Shown: positions 19,262-28,695 of the stretch, piece after piece
Position numbering within the stretch: the stretch's first letter is position 1
How the letters are laid out: each line of letters begins with the position of its first letter
Source: a virus
DNA: 42,210 nucleotides
Direction: 5' to 3' (one strand)
IMG/VR virus record: IMGVR_UViG_3300022542_000836
Span: 1 to 42,210 of that record
Position numbers and translations under genes: made by a program
The notes under the pieces: generated by a model
The model's database searches: none
Seen by the model: only the letters and a program-made list of their open reading frames with translations
Told to the model about the DNA's origin: nothing

Positions 19262-20829
19262 TAAATCTTGAACAAACCTTCAGGGAACTCTTCACTGATA
19301 AGAAGAGGTTTATTGAAACCTTGTTGGTGATTGAGGATAAGCAACGCCAAAGGGTTCCATTTATCCTTAATCCCATCCAGCAGGATGTTGTAGCCACCGA
19401 AACTGGTAGAGACATTGATATAAAACCTGCTCAGGCAGGACATAGCTCCATAAAGTTGGCTGAACGCTTGGTTGATACTCTAACCGTTCCAGGAACTAAC
19501 ACCGTCCTTATTGCTTATGAGGACTTTATCACCGAACGGTTGTTGAGCAAAGTGGAATTCTTTTATAACCACCTAGCTTCCTTGGAGATACCAGGCTTTC
19601 CTGCTATCCACCATGACTCCACCTATGAAAAAACCTTCAGATTCTATGTTAATGGTAGGGTTATCAGCAAAAGCTCTATCTATATTGCATCAGCTAGGAG
19701 TTATGTAGCTGGTAGAGCAGAAACCATCCACCATCTCCTTGCTGATGAGTTTCCTTTTTGGGCTATAGGGTCTACAGAGAGGATATTTGCTCCAGCTATG
19801 GATAGAGTTCCTCCAGATGGTACAGTGGATGTATTTGGTACACCTAACGGCGAGGACAACGACTTCTGTGAAATGTATAGGTTGGCTGTGGAAGGTAATA
19901 GCGTTTTTACTCCACATTTTTATCCCTGGTGGATGTGTTTAGATTATATAATACCACTTGGAGATTTCCGTATTGCTAGGTATCTTCCAGAGACCAACAA
20001 GCCAGAGTTCAATCTTTCTCAGGATGAGGAGCAGTTAGTAGTCAATAAGGGATTAAGCTATGACCAAATAAGATGGCGTAGATGGAAGATAAAAGAGAAA
20101 GAGAGTCTTAGGAGGACTGGTGAAACTAGGATGTTATTTGCTCAGGAATTTCCTGAGGATGATGTTTCTTGCTTCCTAGCTACAGGTGATATGTTCTATG
20201 ACCCTGTTGTGGTTAATGAAAAAGCTAGAGGTTGTTATCCAACTACCAATCATAGGAATGGGCTATCAATATGGTATGAGCCAGAGGAAGGTAAAAGCTA
20301 TATTGTAGCTATAGACCCAGGACAAGCTAAGGTTACCCAAACAGCAATTACTGTTTTGATGCCACCACAACCAGGTAACGACCACTGGAAGTATTGTGCT
20401 AGGGATGCTGGCTTATACTCCCTAGAACCAACAGTTGCTAAAGCTAAGGAGGCTGCTAGGTATTATAGAAATGCTATGATAACCTGGGAAGCTAATTCTC
20501 ATGGATTAGGTATAGCACCAATTATCAAATACGGTAATATCTACTATAGAAGGGATGTAGTTAGCGGTAGGATTAGTAGTGAACCTGGTTGGTTGACTGG
20601 TCCAAGAACCAAAGACTATATGTTAGCTATGCTCCATAGAGCTTTACCTGATATGGTAGTCCACGACATAGAGTTCATCACGGAGCTTAGGAACATCCGC
20701 CAAGTAGGTGATAAAGCTCTATCCGTAGGAGCAGATGACATCCACGATTCCGTAGCTATAGGGATTGTTTGTAATAACCCCAATCCAACTATAAGAGGTT
20801 GTCTTGGTAAGAGCGGATGGAAATGGTAA
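19258..20829 (+). CDS. terL: Terminase large subunit
   Basis: 523 residues. ATPase domain: a degenerate P-loop in DIKPAQAGHSSIKLAE (residues 54-69; no classical GK[S/T]), Walker B HHLLADEFPFW (LLADE at 160-164), and the coupling segment VDVFGTPNGEDN. Nuclease domain of RNase H fold: D353 in YIVAIDPGQAKVTQT, E411 in ITWEANSHG, and D493/D494 with D497 in GADDIHDSV, matching the three acidic positions of TerL nucleases. GWLTGPRTKDYML is also typical. It powers DNA packaging through the portal. The modified P-loop is also seen in some other TerL groups. Confidence 0.9.
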   Translation: MINLEQTFRELFTDKKRFIETLLVIEDKQRQRVPFILNPIQQDVVATETGRDIDIKPAQAGHSSIKLAERLVDTLTVPGTNTVLIAYEDFITERLLSKVEFFYNHLASLEIPGFPAIHHDSTYEKTFRFYVNGRVISKSSIYIASARSYVAGRAETIHHLLADEFPFWAIGSTERIFAPAMDRVPPDGTVDVFGTPNGEDNDFCEMYRLAVEGNSVFTPHFYPWWMCLDYIIPLGDFRIARYLPETNKPEFNLSQDEEQLVVNKGLSYDQIRWRRWKIKEKESLRRTGETRMLFAQEFPEDDVSCFLATGDMFYDPVVVNEKARGCYPTTNHRNGLSIWYEPEEGKSYIVAIDPGQAKVTQTAITVLMPPQPGNDHWKYCARDAGLYSLEPTVAKAKEAARYYRNAMITWEANSHGLGIAPIIKYGNIYYRRDVVSGRISSEPGWLTGPRTKDYMLAMLHRALPDMVVHDIEFITELRNIRQVGDKALSVGADDIHDSVAIGIVCNNPNPTIRGCLGKSGWKW

Positions 20830-20840
20830 GGAGGTATTAA

Positions 20841-22505
20841 ATGCCAATAACAGTTGATAACATAATAACCAAATGTAACAGGTTAAGAAGGAATTGGACA
20901 ACCAGGCACCTCAAATTCAAGGCTTGGTATGACATCCTCACCCTCAAAGACGAGCTTGAGCAAGAGGGTATGGAGTCAGTAGTTTCCAGCGACCCTAGAG
21001 CAGGTTATAACCTAGCTCTACATCTTCTAACCTCCAGCATCATAGCTCATAGAATATCATCCGAGGAGTTAGAACCAGTCCAGATAACTGGAGCTTCCTA
21101 CCTAGAAAGCTATGTAACCAAGAGGTGGACTCAAATAGAAAAGAGTTATAGGAAGCGAGGTAGGCAATCCTGGCTGAGAGACCTTACCTCCCTTATGTTG
21201 GCAACTGGATGGTATTCTGTCCTTGTCTTGGTTAATGATGATAGCCTAATAGCTGAGGTATGGCATCCAGCAGAGGTGTTCCCTGAGTTTGGTGCTGATG
21301 GTCAAACCGAATGTGCTCATATTTATCCTATGTCCGCAGCAGCAGCTAATATGAAAGCTAGGATGATGGGCTGGACTCTTAGAAGTCCTTTTGTTTCCCC
21401 AACTACTCTTTATGACCACTGGGGATTTGATGTTGATGGAGATGTAACCAATGCTATTGTTATGGGTAGAGAGTTTGTTAAACCAGCAACCAAAGAACCT
21501 GACTTGGAGTTTATTCCAATCTTTACCTCACCAGTTGGAGGACTTCCAGACAAAGGTAGTTTAACCTCAGGTTCAAAGTGGCAGGAGCATTATGGAGAAT
21601 CTATAATAGCTACTGGTGAAGGTGTTATAACCAACTACAATAAGATGTTAACCTATGGTCAACAACTTATTCGTGATACCGCTAATCCTAGATGGTTTGA
21701 GCAATCCAGAGGTGATACCCCAATCCTAACACAAGCTGACCTATTTAAGCGAGGAGCCATCTTTAGGGGAACTCCTGAAGAGAATATTACTCCTTTGGCT
21801 ACTCCTCCAATACCAATAGAGCTAAGGTCAATGCTTTTTGACTACCAGAATATGATACAGCGTAATTTGTTTCCCTGGAGTTTATATGGTAACATCCAGC
21901 AGCAAATAACTGGTTATGCTATGTCCCAAGTAGCTTCCGCTGCCATGCAGGTGCTAACTCCCTACCATGAAGCTATCAAAGGTTTATTGTCGGATATTGA
22001 TAATTTTTGGCTTGGTCAAATGAGGAAGCATGGGTATAAACCTTATGGGTTTAAGATGCCTGAGAATATGCCAGATGACTTGGAGTTTGATGTTACCTTC
22101 AATATTGATATACCTGGTTACCTGATTCAAAGGGTTACTGTAGCCAGGATGGTAAATCCTCAATTTAGACTTTCTACCAGCACCACAATGGACAAACTCT
22201 TCCCTGAGATTAAGGACTCTTTGAGGGAACAAGCTAAAGCTAGGAGGGATGATGCTCTCAACCATCCAATAGCTATTACCATCTCCCTCATATCAGCTTA
22301 CAAAGAGGAAGCTAGATTGCTCAGGGATGCTGGAGACCCTGATACCGCTGCTCTTTATGAAAAAGCAGTAGGAGCTTTGGAAGCTCAACTATCACCTGCT
22401 GCTCCTGAAGCTGCTCCTCCAGGAGCTAGGGAGATAACACCTCCTAGAGAGGCAATGCCTAGAGAGGAAGTAACTCCTCCACCACCTATGGGAGAATTTG
22501 TATAG
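20841..22505 (+). CDS. Portal protein
   Basis: 554 residues directly after TerL. The N-terminal helical region (RLRRNWTTRHLKFKAWYDIL) is followed by VVSSDPRAGYNLALHLLTSS, a wing-like domain (LATGWYSVLVLVNDDSLIAE; EVFPEFGADGQTECAHIYPM), a stem/clip segment around IPIELRSMLFDYQNMIQRNL, and a QQITGYAMSQVASAAMQVL helix. The C-terminus is Pro/Glu-rich and disordered (APEAAPPGAREITPPREAMP). Order, size and position fit a portal ring protein, although no short catalytic motif exists to confirm it. Confidence 0.75.
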   Translation: MPITVDNIITKCNRLRRNWTTRHLKFKAWYDILTLKDELEQEGMESVVSSDPRAGYNLALHLLTSSIIAHRISSEELEPVQITGASYLESYVTKRWTQIEKSYRKRGRQSWLRDLTSLMLATGWYSVLVLVNDDSLIAEVWHPAEVFPEFGADGQTECAHIYPMSAAAANMKARMMGWTLRSPFVSPTTLYDHWGFDVDGDVTNAIVMGREFVKPATKEPDLEFIPIFTSPVGGLPDKGSLTSGSKWQEHYGESIIATGEGVITNYNKMLTYGQQLIRDTANPRWFEQSRGDTPILTQADLFKRGAIFRGTPEENITPLATPPIPIELRSMLFDYQNMIQRNLFPWSLYGNIQQQITGYAMSQVASAAMQVLTPYHEAIKGLLSDIDNFWLGQMRKHGYKPYGFKMPENMPDDLEFDVTFNIDIPGYLIQRVTVARMVNPQFRLSTSTTMDKLFPEIKDSLREQAKARRDDALNHPIAITISLISAYKEEARLLRDAGDPDTAALYEKAVGALEAQLSPAAPEAAPPGAREITPPREAMPREEVTPPPPMGEFV

Positions 22506-22514
22506 AGGTGAATT

Positions 22515-25500
22515 ATGCCTGATGGATTTCCAGAGGAATTAGCAGAACTTTCACCCCAAATGAAGGAAATTACCAGTTGGTTCCTTTCCTTTTCCCAACG
22601 CATAGCAAAGGCAAGTCCTATGCTCAGGACAAAGCTTGTTGAATGGGAAAGTAAGAGGATGAGGTATTGGTCCTCAATGGGTGAAACCCAAAGGCTCATA
22701 GAGGAATACAGTGAACATTATGAGGCGTATGCTTCAATGGGTGGGGGAGGCATTTTTATTGCAAAGCTCCTCAAGATACCATCACTCCCACCAGAAACAA
22801 GGGTTAAAGCTGCTCAAATAGCCTTTGTGGGGACTGCAGGAGAGGAACTAGGTAGGCTTAAAAACAAAATGGGTGTTGCTATAGATGACCTTGAGAAACA
22901 GGACTTTTACCACAAATTATATGGTGATGTTCCTACTGTCATATCTAGTGGACGGGCAACCTCGGTTGATGAGGTTTTATCATTGCTACCTGTTCCAAAA
23001 ACCATTACACCAGCCGAACTTAGTTCAATTAGGAATACCATAGCTGGGATGTTTGAGGCTTTTTCAGCTGAACCTCTTGAGGAGATTGCAAGGGAGGTAG
23101 AGTTACCAGAACTAATTGCTCCTGTAGGTATTGCTCCCAAACCGATTGGCATATCTGTAATAACTACTGAGGAAATCCTTAAAGCGATTACTGCTCCTAG
23201 AATTCCTCCTCAAGTCATGACTGATGAGGAGTGGTATGAATTATTAAAGATGGAAGGCTACAGCGATGCTGATTTGGAGGAAGTAGCCTACACCCAACTC
23301 CTTGCTGATGACCTAATTGCAAGCTGGATTGAGGATGCCAACCGCTTGGAGGCATTTAGGGGTGGTGTAGCTGATATGCCAGATTATACCTTTTGGAATA
23401 TAGTCAAAGAGGTGGTTGTGCAACCAGGTTTAGCTGCTATGGAATTAGCTGGTCTATATTTTGAGCATGTTTCCCAACCAATAGCTGGTTTTGTGTGGAA
23501 AACCTTTATCCCTGACATAGAGGTTGAATATCAAAGGTTAAGGAAAACAGAATCCACTTGGGAAGCTCTAGGTAATGCTTGGCAGAATTGGGAGTTCAAC
23601 TGGTTTGTCAAATATATGCTGATGGAAGGTGTGGTTGACCCATTAACTTATGTGGGTTGGGGTATAGCTGCTAGGATTACCAAACCAATCCCTTATGTTG
23701 GTAGATTTGTTGGAGCAGCTGAGAGAGGGATACAATCGCTTTTTGAGGTTCCATTTGACCTAATAAAAGCAGGTTGGATGAAGATACCAAAAACTGCTAG
23801 TTTGCGTGCTTCGGCTGCTCAAAGGCAAGCAGGTAGACTTGTTGATAAAGCTATGACCAAATATTGGGATAAACCTCTCCATAGCATCAATATGAAGGAG
23901 TTTGGAGAGGGTGCTGAGGTATTTATAAAATTTGCTCTTGACCATCCACAATCGGAGGAATGGATGGCTTTAGCTGGAAGAGAGTTGCTTAAACATGCTC
24001 CTGTAGATGAAGCCCTTATCAGAAGTTGGTCTAAGAGGTTAGGCACCACCCTTACTCCTGAGGACATAACCAGAGTAACCATAGAGAATGTTGAAAACCT
24101 CTTTGAGGACTATTTTATGAAAGGTATTATCACCCAGAAGGAAGCTGCTGGTAGACTTCTGCGTATTCTGGGTGCAGCAAATCCTGATGATGATGCTTTG
24201 AAACTAGCCCAAAGGTTGTTACAGGAGAGAGTAAATGTTATATCCCGAGGAGCTATGGTATTTGCTAGTGCTAAAAGTTCTTTCAAAGCAATGCAGGTTT
24301 TAATGAAGAGGAACTTTAAAATCCAAATGCAAATAGAGGAGAGTGCAGCTTACCTTGTTCGCAAAGAGGTTGGTGGCTATACCGTCCTGCTCCACAATGT
24401 GGATGTTAGGCTTCAAGGTATTTGGAGAAATCAAATTGATAGGATGGTAGTAAGACCTTTTGCTGAGGCTTACCTGACCTTTGGTATGTATGGTCCGATG
24501 AATGTCCTTGAGGATTATATTCGTTCCTCCCTTGGTGGCGTTCGTCCCAGAAGGATGACCACTGAAAACTTTGAGTCGTTGGCTGTAGGTTTAGCCTATG
24601 ACCCTAATATCAAAAGACCAGGTATATCAGAGATGATTGGTTATCTAGCTAGAGAGGGAGCTGAGGAGAATTGGAATAATTGGATTCTCCAACTGGCTAT
24701 GTTGGGACGGAAAGGTTGGGCGGATAAACTCTATACCTATGCGGTTAGAATTCCTGGTGCTTATGGTATGGATGTTCGTAGGAACTTTCTTAGTAGGCGG
24801 TACCTCCAGATACTTAGGGAAACAGGTGGTGATACTTATGAGGCTCTGATGAGGGTTGGACCTAAGACACCAGTATTGGCTGATAAAAGCATAGTTAGGG
24901 ATTTGGAAACTTTAGTTCACCATACTAAAAGCACAGGTAATCCAAATTCAGTTAGAAATGTCAAAGACCAATTTACAAGGAAGAAAATAGTTGGAAATGA
25001 AGTCAATACTATCCTTAAACAGCATCCTGAATTGCCTAATACTGTGAGGGATTTTGTCAGAGGTGAGTTTAAGGCTGGAACTTTATTCAGTGAAGGTGGT
25101 GTCTCCATAGACAGAACTATAAGTGAAAGCGGAACCATGCTCTTGGATGATTTTATCCGAAGTCCTGAAATAGCTACCCGACAAATGAAATCCTTAGCCG
25201 ATATCCTAGTTGAATTGGAGGTGAAGAATCCTCAGGATATGGCATGGTGTCTCAAACAGCTACAGGTAATGTCAAATGTCTATGGAGCTACTCCCAGACA
25301 GGTCATTGCTCAGGCTACCGTTAGGAGCAGAGGTTTATCCCTAGCTGAGAGAAGGGTAAGGTTTGATGCTGACTTTGACAGATTATACCTGTTCCTAGAT
25401 AGTGCTGGTGCTGATATAGACAGAGTTATTACCAAACTAAAAACCTTGATGAAGGAACCAAGAGTAGCTATATCCGATGATTATGTTACCAAAGCTGATA

Positions 25501-27983
25501 GGTTGTTTGACATCCTAACAACCAAGCGGGAATATGCTGCTGAGTTCCGAGCACAAAATATGGCTACCCGTCATGAGATATTTGCTGGAGCTACCGCAGC
25601 CGATATGAAAAGTAGGACTTTTTGGGATGACTTTTACCTCCGTATGGATAGCGAATATATAACTTTTGATAGAAGGATAGCAGACCTTGATGGTATGTTG
25701 GTTCAGGTAGCTGAAGGTATGGATATATCTGCTGGTATTAAACCTTTCCAAAGACCAGCTATTAAAGCGATGGATAGACCTTTAGCTCCTCAGGATGTGG
25801 CTAACCTTCTTGGTTGCCGAGGTGATGACATCTCTAGGTCTTTGTTGGATGTCCTTACAATCCAAAACGATAGGGAGATGTTTATCACCTATGTCCTGGC
25901 AAAAACCAGACCTGGTGATGCAGGTTTTACCAAAGAATCTGTAGGAGCGGTTTATGACCAGATAGTCTATTCCTTACAAACAGACCCTAGAACCATGTCC
26001 TGGATTACCTCCAAGCAAATGGAATTGGAAGCTGTCAGAAGGGACTTACACTATCTACATAACTCCAAGATGTTCCCTAAGGAGGAGAAGATAATTATAG
26101 ATAGGTTCTTGGATGAAACTGCCGATGCTATGGATGACCTAATGTTCACCACTAAGCCAAGTAGAAAGGGAGTACCTCCAACCAAGGCGATAAAATCCGA
26201 GTTTGCTGATTTTGATTCCCTCCGTCAATCCGCTATGGATGAAGCTCACAAATGGTATTATAAGGAATATCCTGATTACACCAACGCCAATGCTTTTGAT
26301 GCTATGATGAAAACCATTTATCCTTATTGGACTTATGAATCCCAGAGATGGTTTTGGCTTCCTCGTAGCTTTATTAGGCATCCTGGAACCTTCACCGCAT
26401 TTGAAAGGTGGCAGAATAACACCGACTATGGTTATGTCCATATACCAGGGACTTCCGTGGACATTAACCCATTTAGAGGGACTATCTATGGTACTTTAAC
26501 AACCAGACTTACCAGAAGGGATTTCCCTGAGTATTATGATGCTTTACCATTTGCTGGCAACTTTGTGGAGTTTATGGATTTCCTCTCCCGATGGGGTTTT
26601 TATCCAGGTGCTCATATTGGTATCCCTCTAGCTATGTTTGGTGGCTTAGAGCAACAGATGGGTGAGACCATACCAGCGATATGGAAAACTCCTCTAAATG
26701 CTGCTATAGGTTTATTCCCTGACAATACATTTGTGAAAGCGGTTAGTGAAACTATATTTCCAGATAGGTTCAGAGATTACCTGACTATCCTTATGGTCAA
26801 CAAGCGTGGTTATGATGGAACCCATATCTGGACTAAGATGGAGGAACACCTAGAGCTAACTGAGGAAGAACAAGCTGTTTGGACTGATGCTAGGAGTGAG
26901 GCAGCATTACATGGTATGCTTTTTGAGCAGTTTGGTTTGTTCAGACTTAGGAGTGATGAGCAATATCAGGTGTATGAGGATTCTGCCAAAGCTATAGAGG
27001 AAATGACGGGGTTTACTCCTGACCAACAAAAGTGGCTTAGGATGCATGGTTATAAGATATGGGATTTGGTAGGTGGTATGTCCCCAACTCAGCAAGCTAT
27101 TCTCCAAGAACTAGATGCCTACAGGTGGATGGGTTCTGTTAGACCCTTGCTGCCTGGCAGACAGCAGGAAATCCTGAATAGGCTGGAATTGGATTGGGAT
27201 GATGTTAGGAGATATACCGAAAACCAGCAACAGGAGAAACTCCAAATACAGCAGGATTTCCTTATGGGTATAATCGGTCCTAGAGACTACAACGATAAGC
27301 TAATTGACCTCTATGATGACCAAAGCAACTATATAGACCAAAGGATGGAGGAGAATCCTTTAATGACTTTGGAGGGTAGAACCGATTACTATAAGGAATT
27401 TAATATACCTATGCCAGTCCTACATCCTATGAGGGAACTACTCAACCTCTACTTTGATATAGAGCTAAAGGATAAGATAGATGAGGAAACTGGTGAAAAG
27501 GTAAAGGACTGGGATACCTTTTGGGCGCAAAGGGAAGCTATAGAAGGTGCCATTCCACCCCACCTAAAGCAAGAGTGGGATGACTATATTTCAAGGAATT
27601 CTACCAGGGTGGAACTAATAAGACGAAAGGTGTATAAGGAATACTTCAGGGTATATAATAAAATCTGGGAGTCTGCTTTAGAGAGATACCCAGAGGAGGA
27701 GCAAAAGCTGATTAAGGAATTCCTCTACCTTGAACGCATGGATATAGACTTTGCTCGGCAGGATGAAATCAAGGCTATGGTTAGTGTAAAGACAGGTAAT
27801 ATGCTAATATCTAGTTTTCGCTCTGATGTATCCAATGCTAGATTAGCACTTAGGTATGCTAATCCTGCCTTGGATGCCTGGTTGAGGTTCTGGGGTAGGG
27901 TTGAGAGTTTCCAAACTCCTGAAGCTGGGGTTATCTTTGTGCAGATTTGCAAGGATGTTGGTAAGAAATATACTTTATCATAA
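22515..27983 (+). CDS. Giant virion protein, probable internal/ejection protein (1822 residues)
   Basis: By far the largest gene (5.5 kb), between portal and scaffold. Residues 1-300 are helical. About residues 290-410 contain Trp-rich segments (TFWNIVKEVVVQPGLAAMEL, LGNAWQNWEFNWFVKYMLME) and hydrophobic stretches near PLTYVGWGIAARITKPIPYV. The long centre is helical with repeated R/K-E pairs. Near residue 1270 there is YPYWTYESQRWFWLPRSFIR, reminiscent of large polyvalent or ejected proteins, and later PFAGNFVEFMDFLSRWGFYP. No transglycosylase, protease or polymerase motif was found. Position and size suggest a head-internal protein injected with the DNA. A tape measure is unlikely in this position. 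Confidence 0.6.
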   Translation: MPDGFPEELAELSPQMKEITSWFLSFSQRIAKASPMLRTKLVEWESKRMRYWSSMGETQRLIEEYSEHYEAYASMGGGGIFIAKLLKIPSLPPETRVKAAQIAFVGTAGEELGRLKNKMGVAIDDLEKQDFYHKLYGDVPTVISSGRATSVDEVLSLLPVPKTITPAELSSIRNTIAGMFEAFSAEPLEEIAREVELPELIAPVGIAPKPIGISVITTEEILKAITAPRIPPQVMTDEEWYELLKMEGYSDADLEEVAYTQLLADDLIASWIEDANRLEAFRGGVADMPDYTFWNIVKEVVVQPGLAAMELAGLYFEHVSQPIAGFVWKTFIPDIEVEYQRLRKTESTWEALGNAWQNWEFNWFVKYMLMEGVVDPLTYVGWGIAARITKPIPYVGRFVGAAERGIQSLFEVPFDLIKAGWMKIPKTASLRASAAQRQAGRLVDKAMTKYWDKPLHSINMKEFGEGAEVFIKFALDHPQSEEWMALAGRELLKHAPVDEALIRSWSKRLGTTLTPEDITRVTIENVENLFEDYFMKGIITQKEAAGRLLRILGAANPDDDALKLAQRLLQERVNVISRGAMVFASAKSSFKAMQVLMKRNFKIQMQIEESAAYLVRKEVGGYTVLLHNVDVRLQGIWRNQIDRMVVRPFAEAYLTFGMYGPMNVLEDYIRSSLGGVRPRRMTTENFESLAVGLAYDPNIKRPGISEMIGYLAREGAEENWNNWILQLAMLGRKGWADKLYTYAVRIPGAYGMDVRRNFLSRRYLQILRETGGDTYEALMRVGPKTPVLADKSIVRDLETLVHHTKSTGNPNSVRNVKDQFTRKKIVGNEVNTILKQHPELPNTVRDFVRGEFKAGTLFSEGGVSIDRTISESGTMLLDDFIRSPEIATRQMKSLADILVELEVKNPQDMAWCLKQLQVMSNVYGATPRQVIAQATVRSRGLSLAERRVRFDADFDRLYLFLDSAGADIDRVITKLKTLMKEPRVAISDDYVTKADRLFDILTTKREYAAEFRAQNMATRHEIFAGATAADMKSRTFWDDFYLRMDSEYITFDRRIADLDGMLVQVAEGMDISAGIKPFQRPAIKAMDRPLAPQDVANLLGCRGDDISRSLLDVLTIQNDREMFITYVLAKTRPGDAGFTKESVGAVYDQIVYSLQTDPRTMSWITSKQMELEAVRRDLHYLHNSKMFPKEEKIIIDRFLDETADAMDDLMFTTKPSRKGVPPTKAIKSEFADFDSLRQSAMDEAHKWYYKEYPDYTNANAFDAMMKTIYPYWTYESQRWFWLPRSFIRHPGTFTAFERWQNNTDYGYVHIPGTSVDINPFRGTIYGTLTTRLTRRDFPEYYDALPFAGNFVEFMDFLSRWGFYPGAHIGIPLAMFGGLEQQMGETIPAIWKTPLNAAIGLFPDNTFVKAVSETIFPDRFRDYLTILMVNKRGYDGTHIWTKMEEHLELTEEEQAVWTDARSEAALHGMLFEQFGLFRLRSDEQYQVYEDSAKAIEEMTGFTPDQQKWLRMHGYKIWDLVGGMSPTQQAILQELDAYRWMGSVRPLLPGRQQEILNRLELDWDDVRRYTENQQQEKLQIQQDFLMGIIGPRDYNDKLIDLYDDQSNYIDQRMEENPLMTLEGRTDYYKEFNIPMPVLHPMRELLNLYFDIELKDKIDEETGEKVKDWDTFWAQREAIEGAIPPHLKQEWDDYISRNSTRVELIRRKVYKEYFRVYNKIWESALERYPEEEQKLIKEFLYLERMDIDFARQDEIKAMVSVKTGNMLISSFRSDVSNARLALRYANPALDAWLRFWGRVESFQTPEAGVIFVQICKDVGKKYTLS

Positions 27984-28017
27984 TTAACATTATCATAATA
28001 GTATAATAAAGTATATT
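27967..28017. other. 12-bp AT-rich inverted repeat over the giant gene stop
   Basis: AATATACTTTAT (27967-27978) and ATAAAGTATATT (28006-28017) are perfect complements separated by 27 nt. The left arm includes the last codons of the giant gene. Only a short T-run (TTTT) follows, so it would be a weak or attenuating terminator, reducing read-through into the capsid promoter region. Binding site for a dimeric protein is the alternative. Confidence 0.5.
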
Positions 28018-28025
28018 GGTTTTGC

Positions 28026-28067
28026 TTGACATAATACTTGACAGATTATGTAAAGTTGTGATATAAT
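28026..28067 (+). promoter_or_regulatory. Capsid-operon promoter with motif copies
   Basis: -35 TTGACA at 28038-28043, 18-bp spacer, -10 TATAAT at 28062-28067 (both perfect), then CTTAGGAGG and the scaffold ATG at 28087. TTGACATAA lies at 28026-28034 upstream of the -35, and TTATGTAAA at 28046-28054 lies inside the spacer in the opposite orientation. A second promoter for scaffold and capsid fits their need for high expression. Confidence 0.8.
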
Positions 28068-28086
28068 ATCCTTAGGAGGTTTAGAA

Positions 28087-28683
28087 ATGCCAGACAATGA
28101 TAACACTCAGACCTTTACTGCAAATGAGGATGGTTCCTATAACTTCAACATTGATGGTAAATCAGTTAGAACGGTTAAGGAATCAGATTTGTTGGCGGTA
28201 AAAGGGGGTGCTGAGAAGAAAGAGGGAGAGCTTTTATCCCAGATAGCTGAAGCTAATAGGTTGAAGGATGAATCTCATAACCTCTATCTTCAGGAGCAGA
28301 CTGCCAGAGAGCAGTTTGAGGAACAGGCAAAAGAGAGTCCTACCTTGAAAACCAAGGTAGGGGAGTTGGAGACCCAATTAAGTGCTACTTTGGAGAGTAG
28401 GAAGCAACTTGAAGAGGAGTTGCTTGGTATGAGGAGAACCCACCTAGCTGCCCAATATAAGGTAAGTGAGGAATCTCTGAAAGACAAGAGTATGGACCAA
28501 CTCAGGAATTTAGAGGATGCTCTCAAACTTGTGGGAGGCAGAAAACCTGCTAACTATGATACTGGACCTCAAGGAGTTGGAGCAGGTGCTCCTACCACTG
28601 TTTTGGAACAGTGTAAATCGGAAATAGCACTTGCTAGGGAACTTCAGAGAAAGTCCAAATCCGACCCCGATTATCAACAATGA
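28087..28683 (+). CDS. Scaffolding protein (198 residues)
   Basis: Acidic N-terminus with NEDGSYNFNIDGKSVRTV, a long coiled coil (about residues 45-120: EKKEGELLSQIAEANRLKDE, ESRKQLEEELLGMRRTHLAA) and a C-terminal helix ending KSKSDPDYQQ. Coiled coil, charge and position just before the capsid gene are those of phage scaffold proteins that shape the prohead. No protease domain is present, so it is probably not processed by itself. AGGAGGTTTAGAA precedes the ATG. Confidence 0.75.
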   Translation: MPDNDNTQTFTANEDGSYNFNIDGKSVRTVKESDLLAVKGGAEKKEGELLSQIAEANRLKDESHNLYLQEQTAREQFEEQAKESPTLKTKVGELETQLSATLESRKQLEEELLGMRRTHLAAQYKVSEESLKDKSMDQLRNLEDALKLVGGRKPANYDTGPQGVGAGAPTTVLEQCKSEIALARELQRKSKSDPDYQQ

Positions 28684-28695
28684 AGGAGGTAGACA

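Noticed and set aside
22515-27983. Tape measure protein
   Set aside because: Position between portal and scaffold and lack of tail tube or chaperone genes nearby do not fit; the sequence lacks regular tape-measure repeats.
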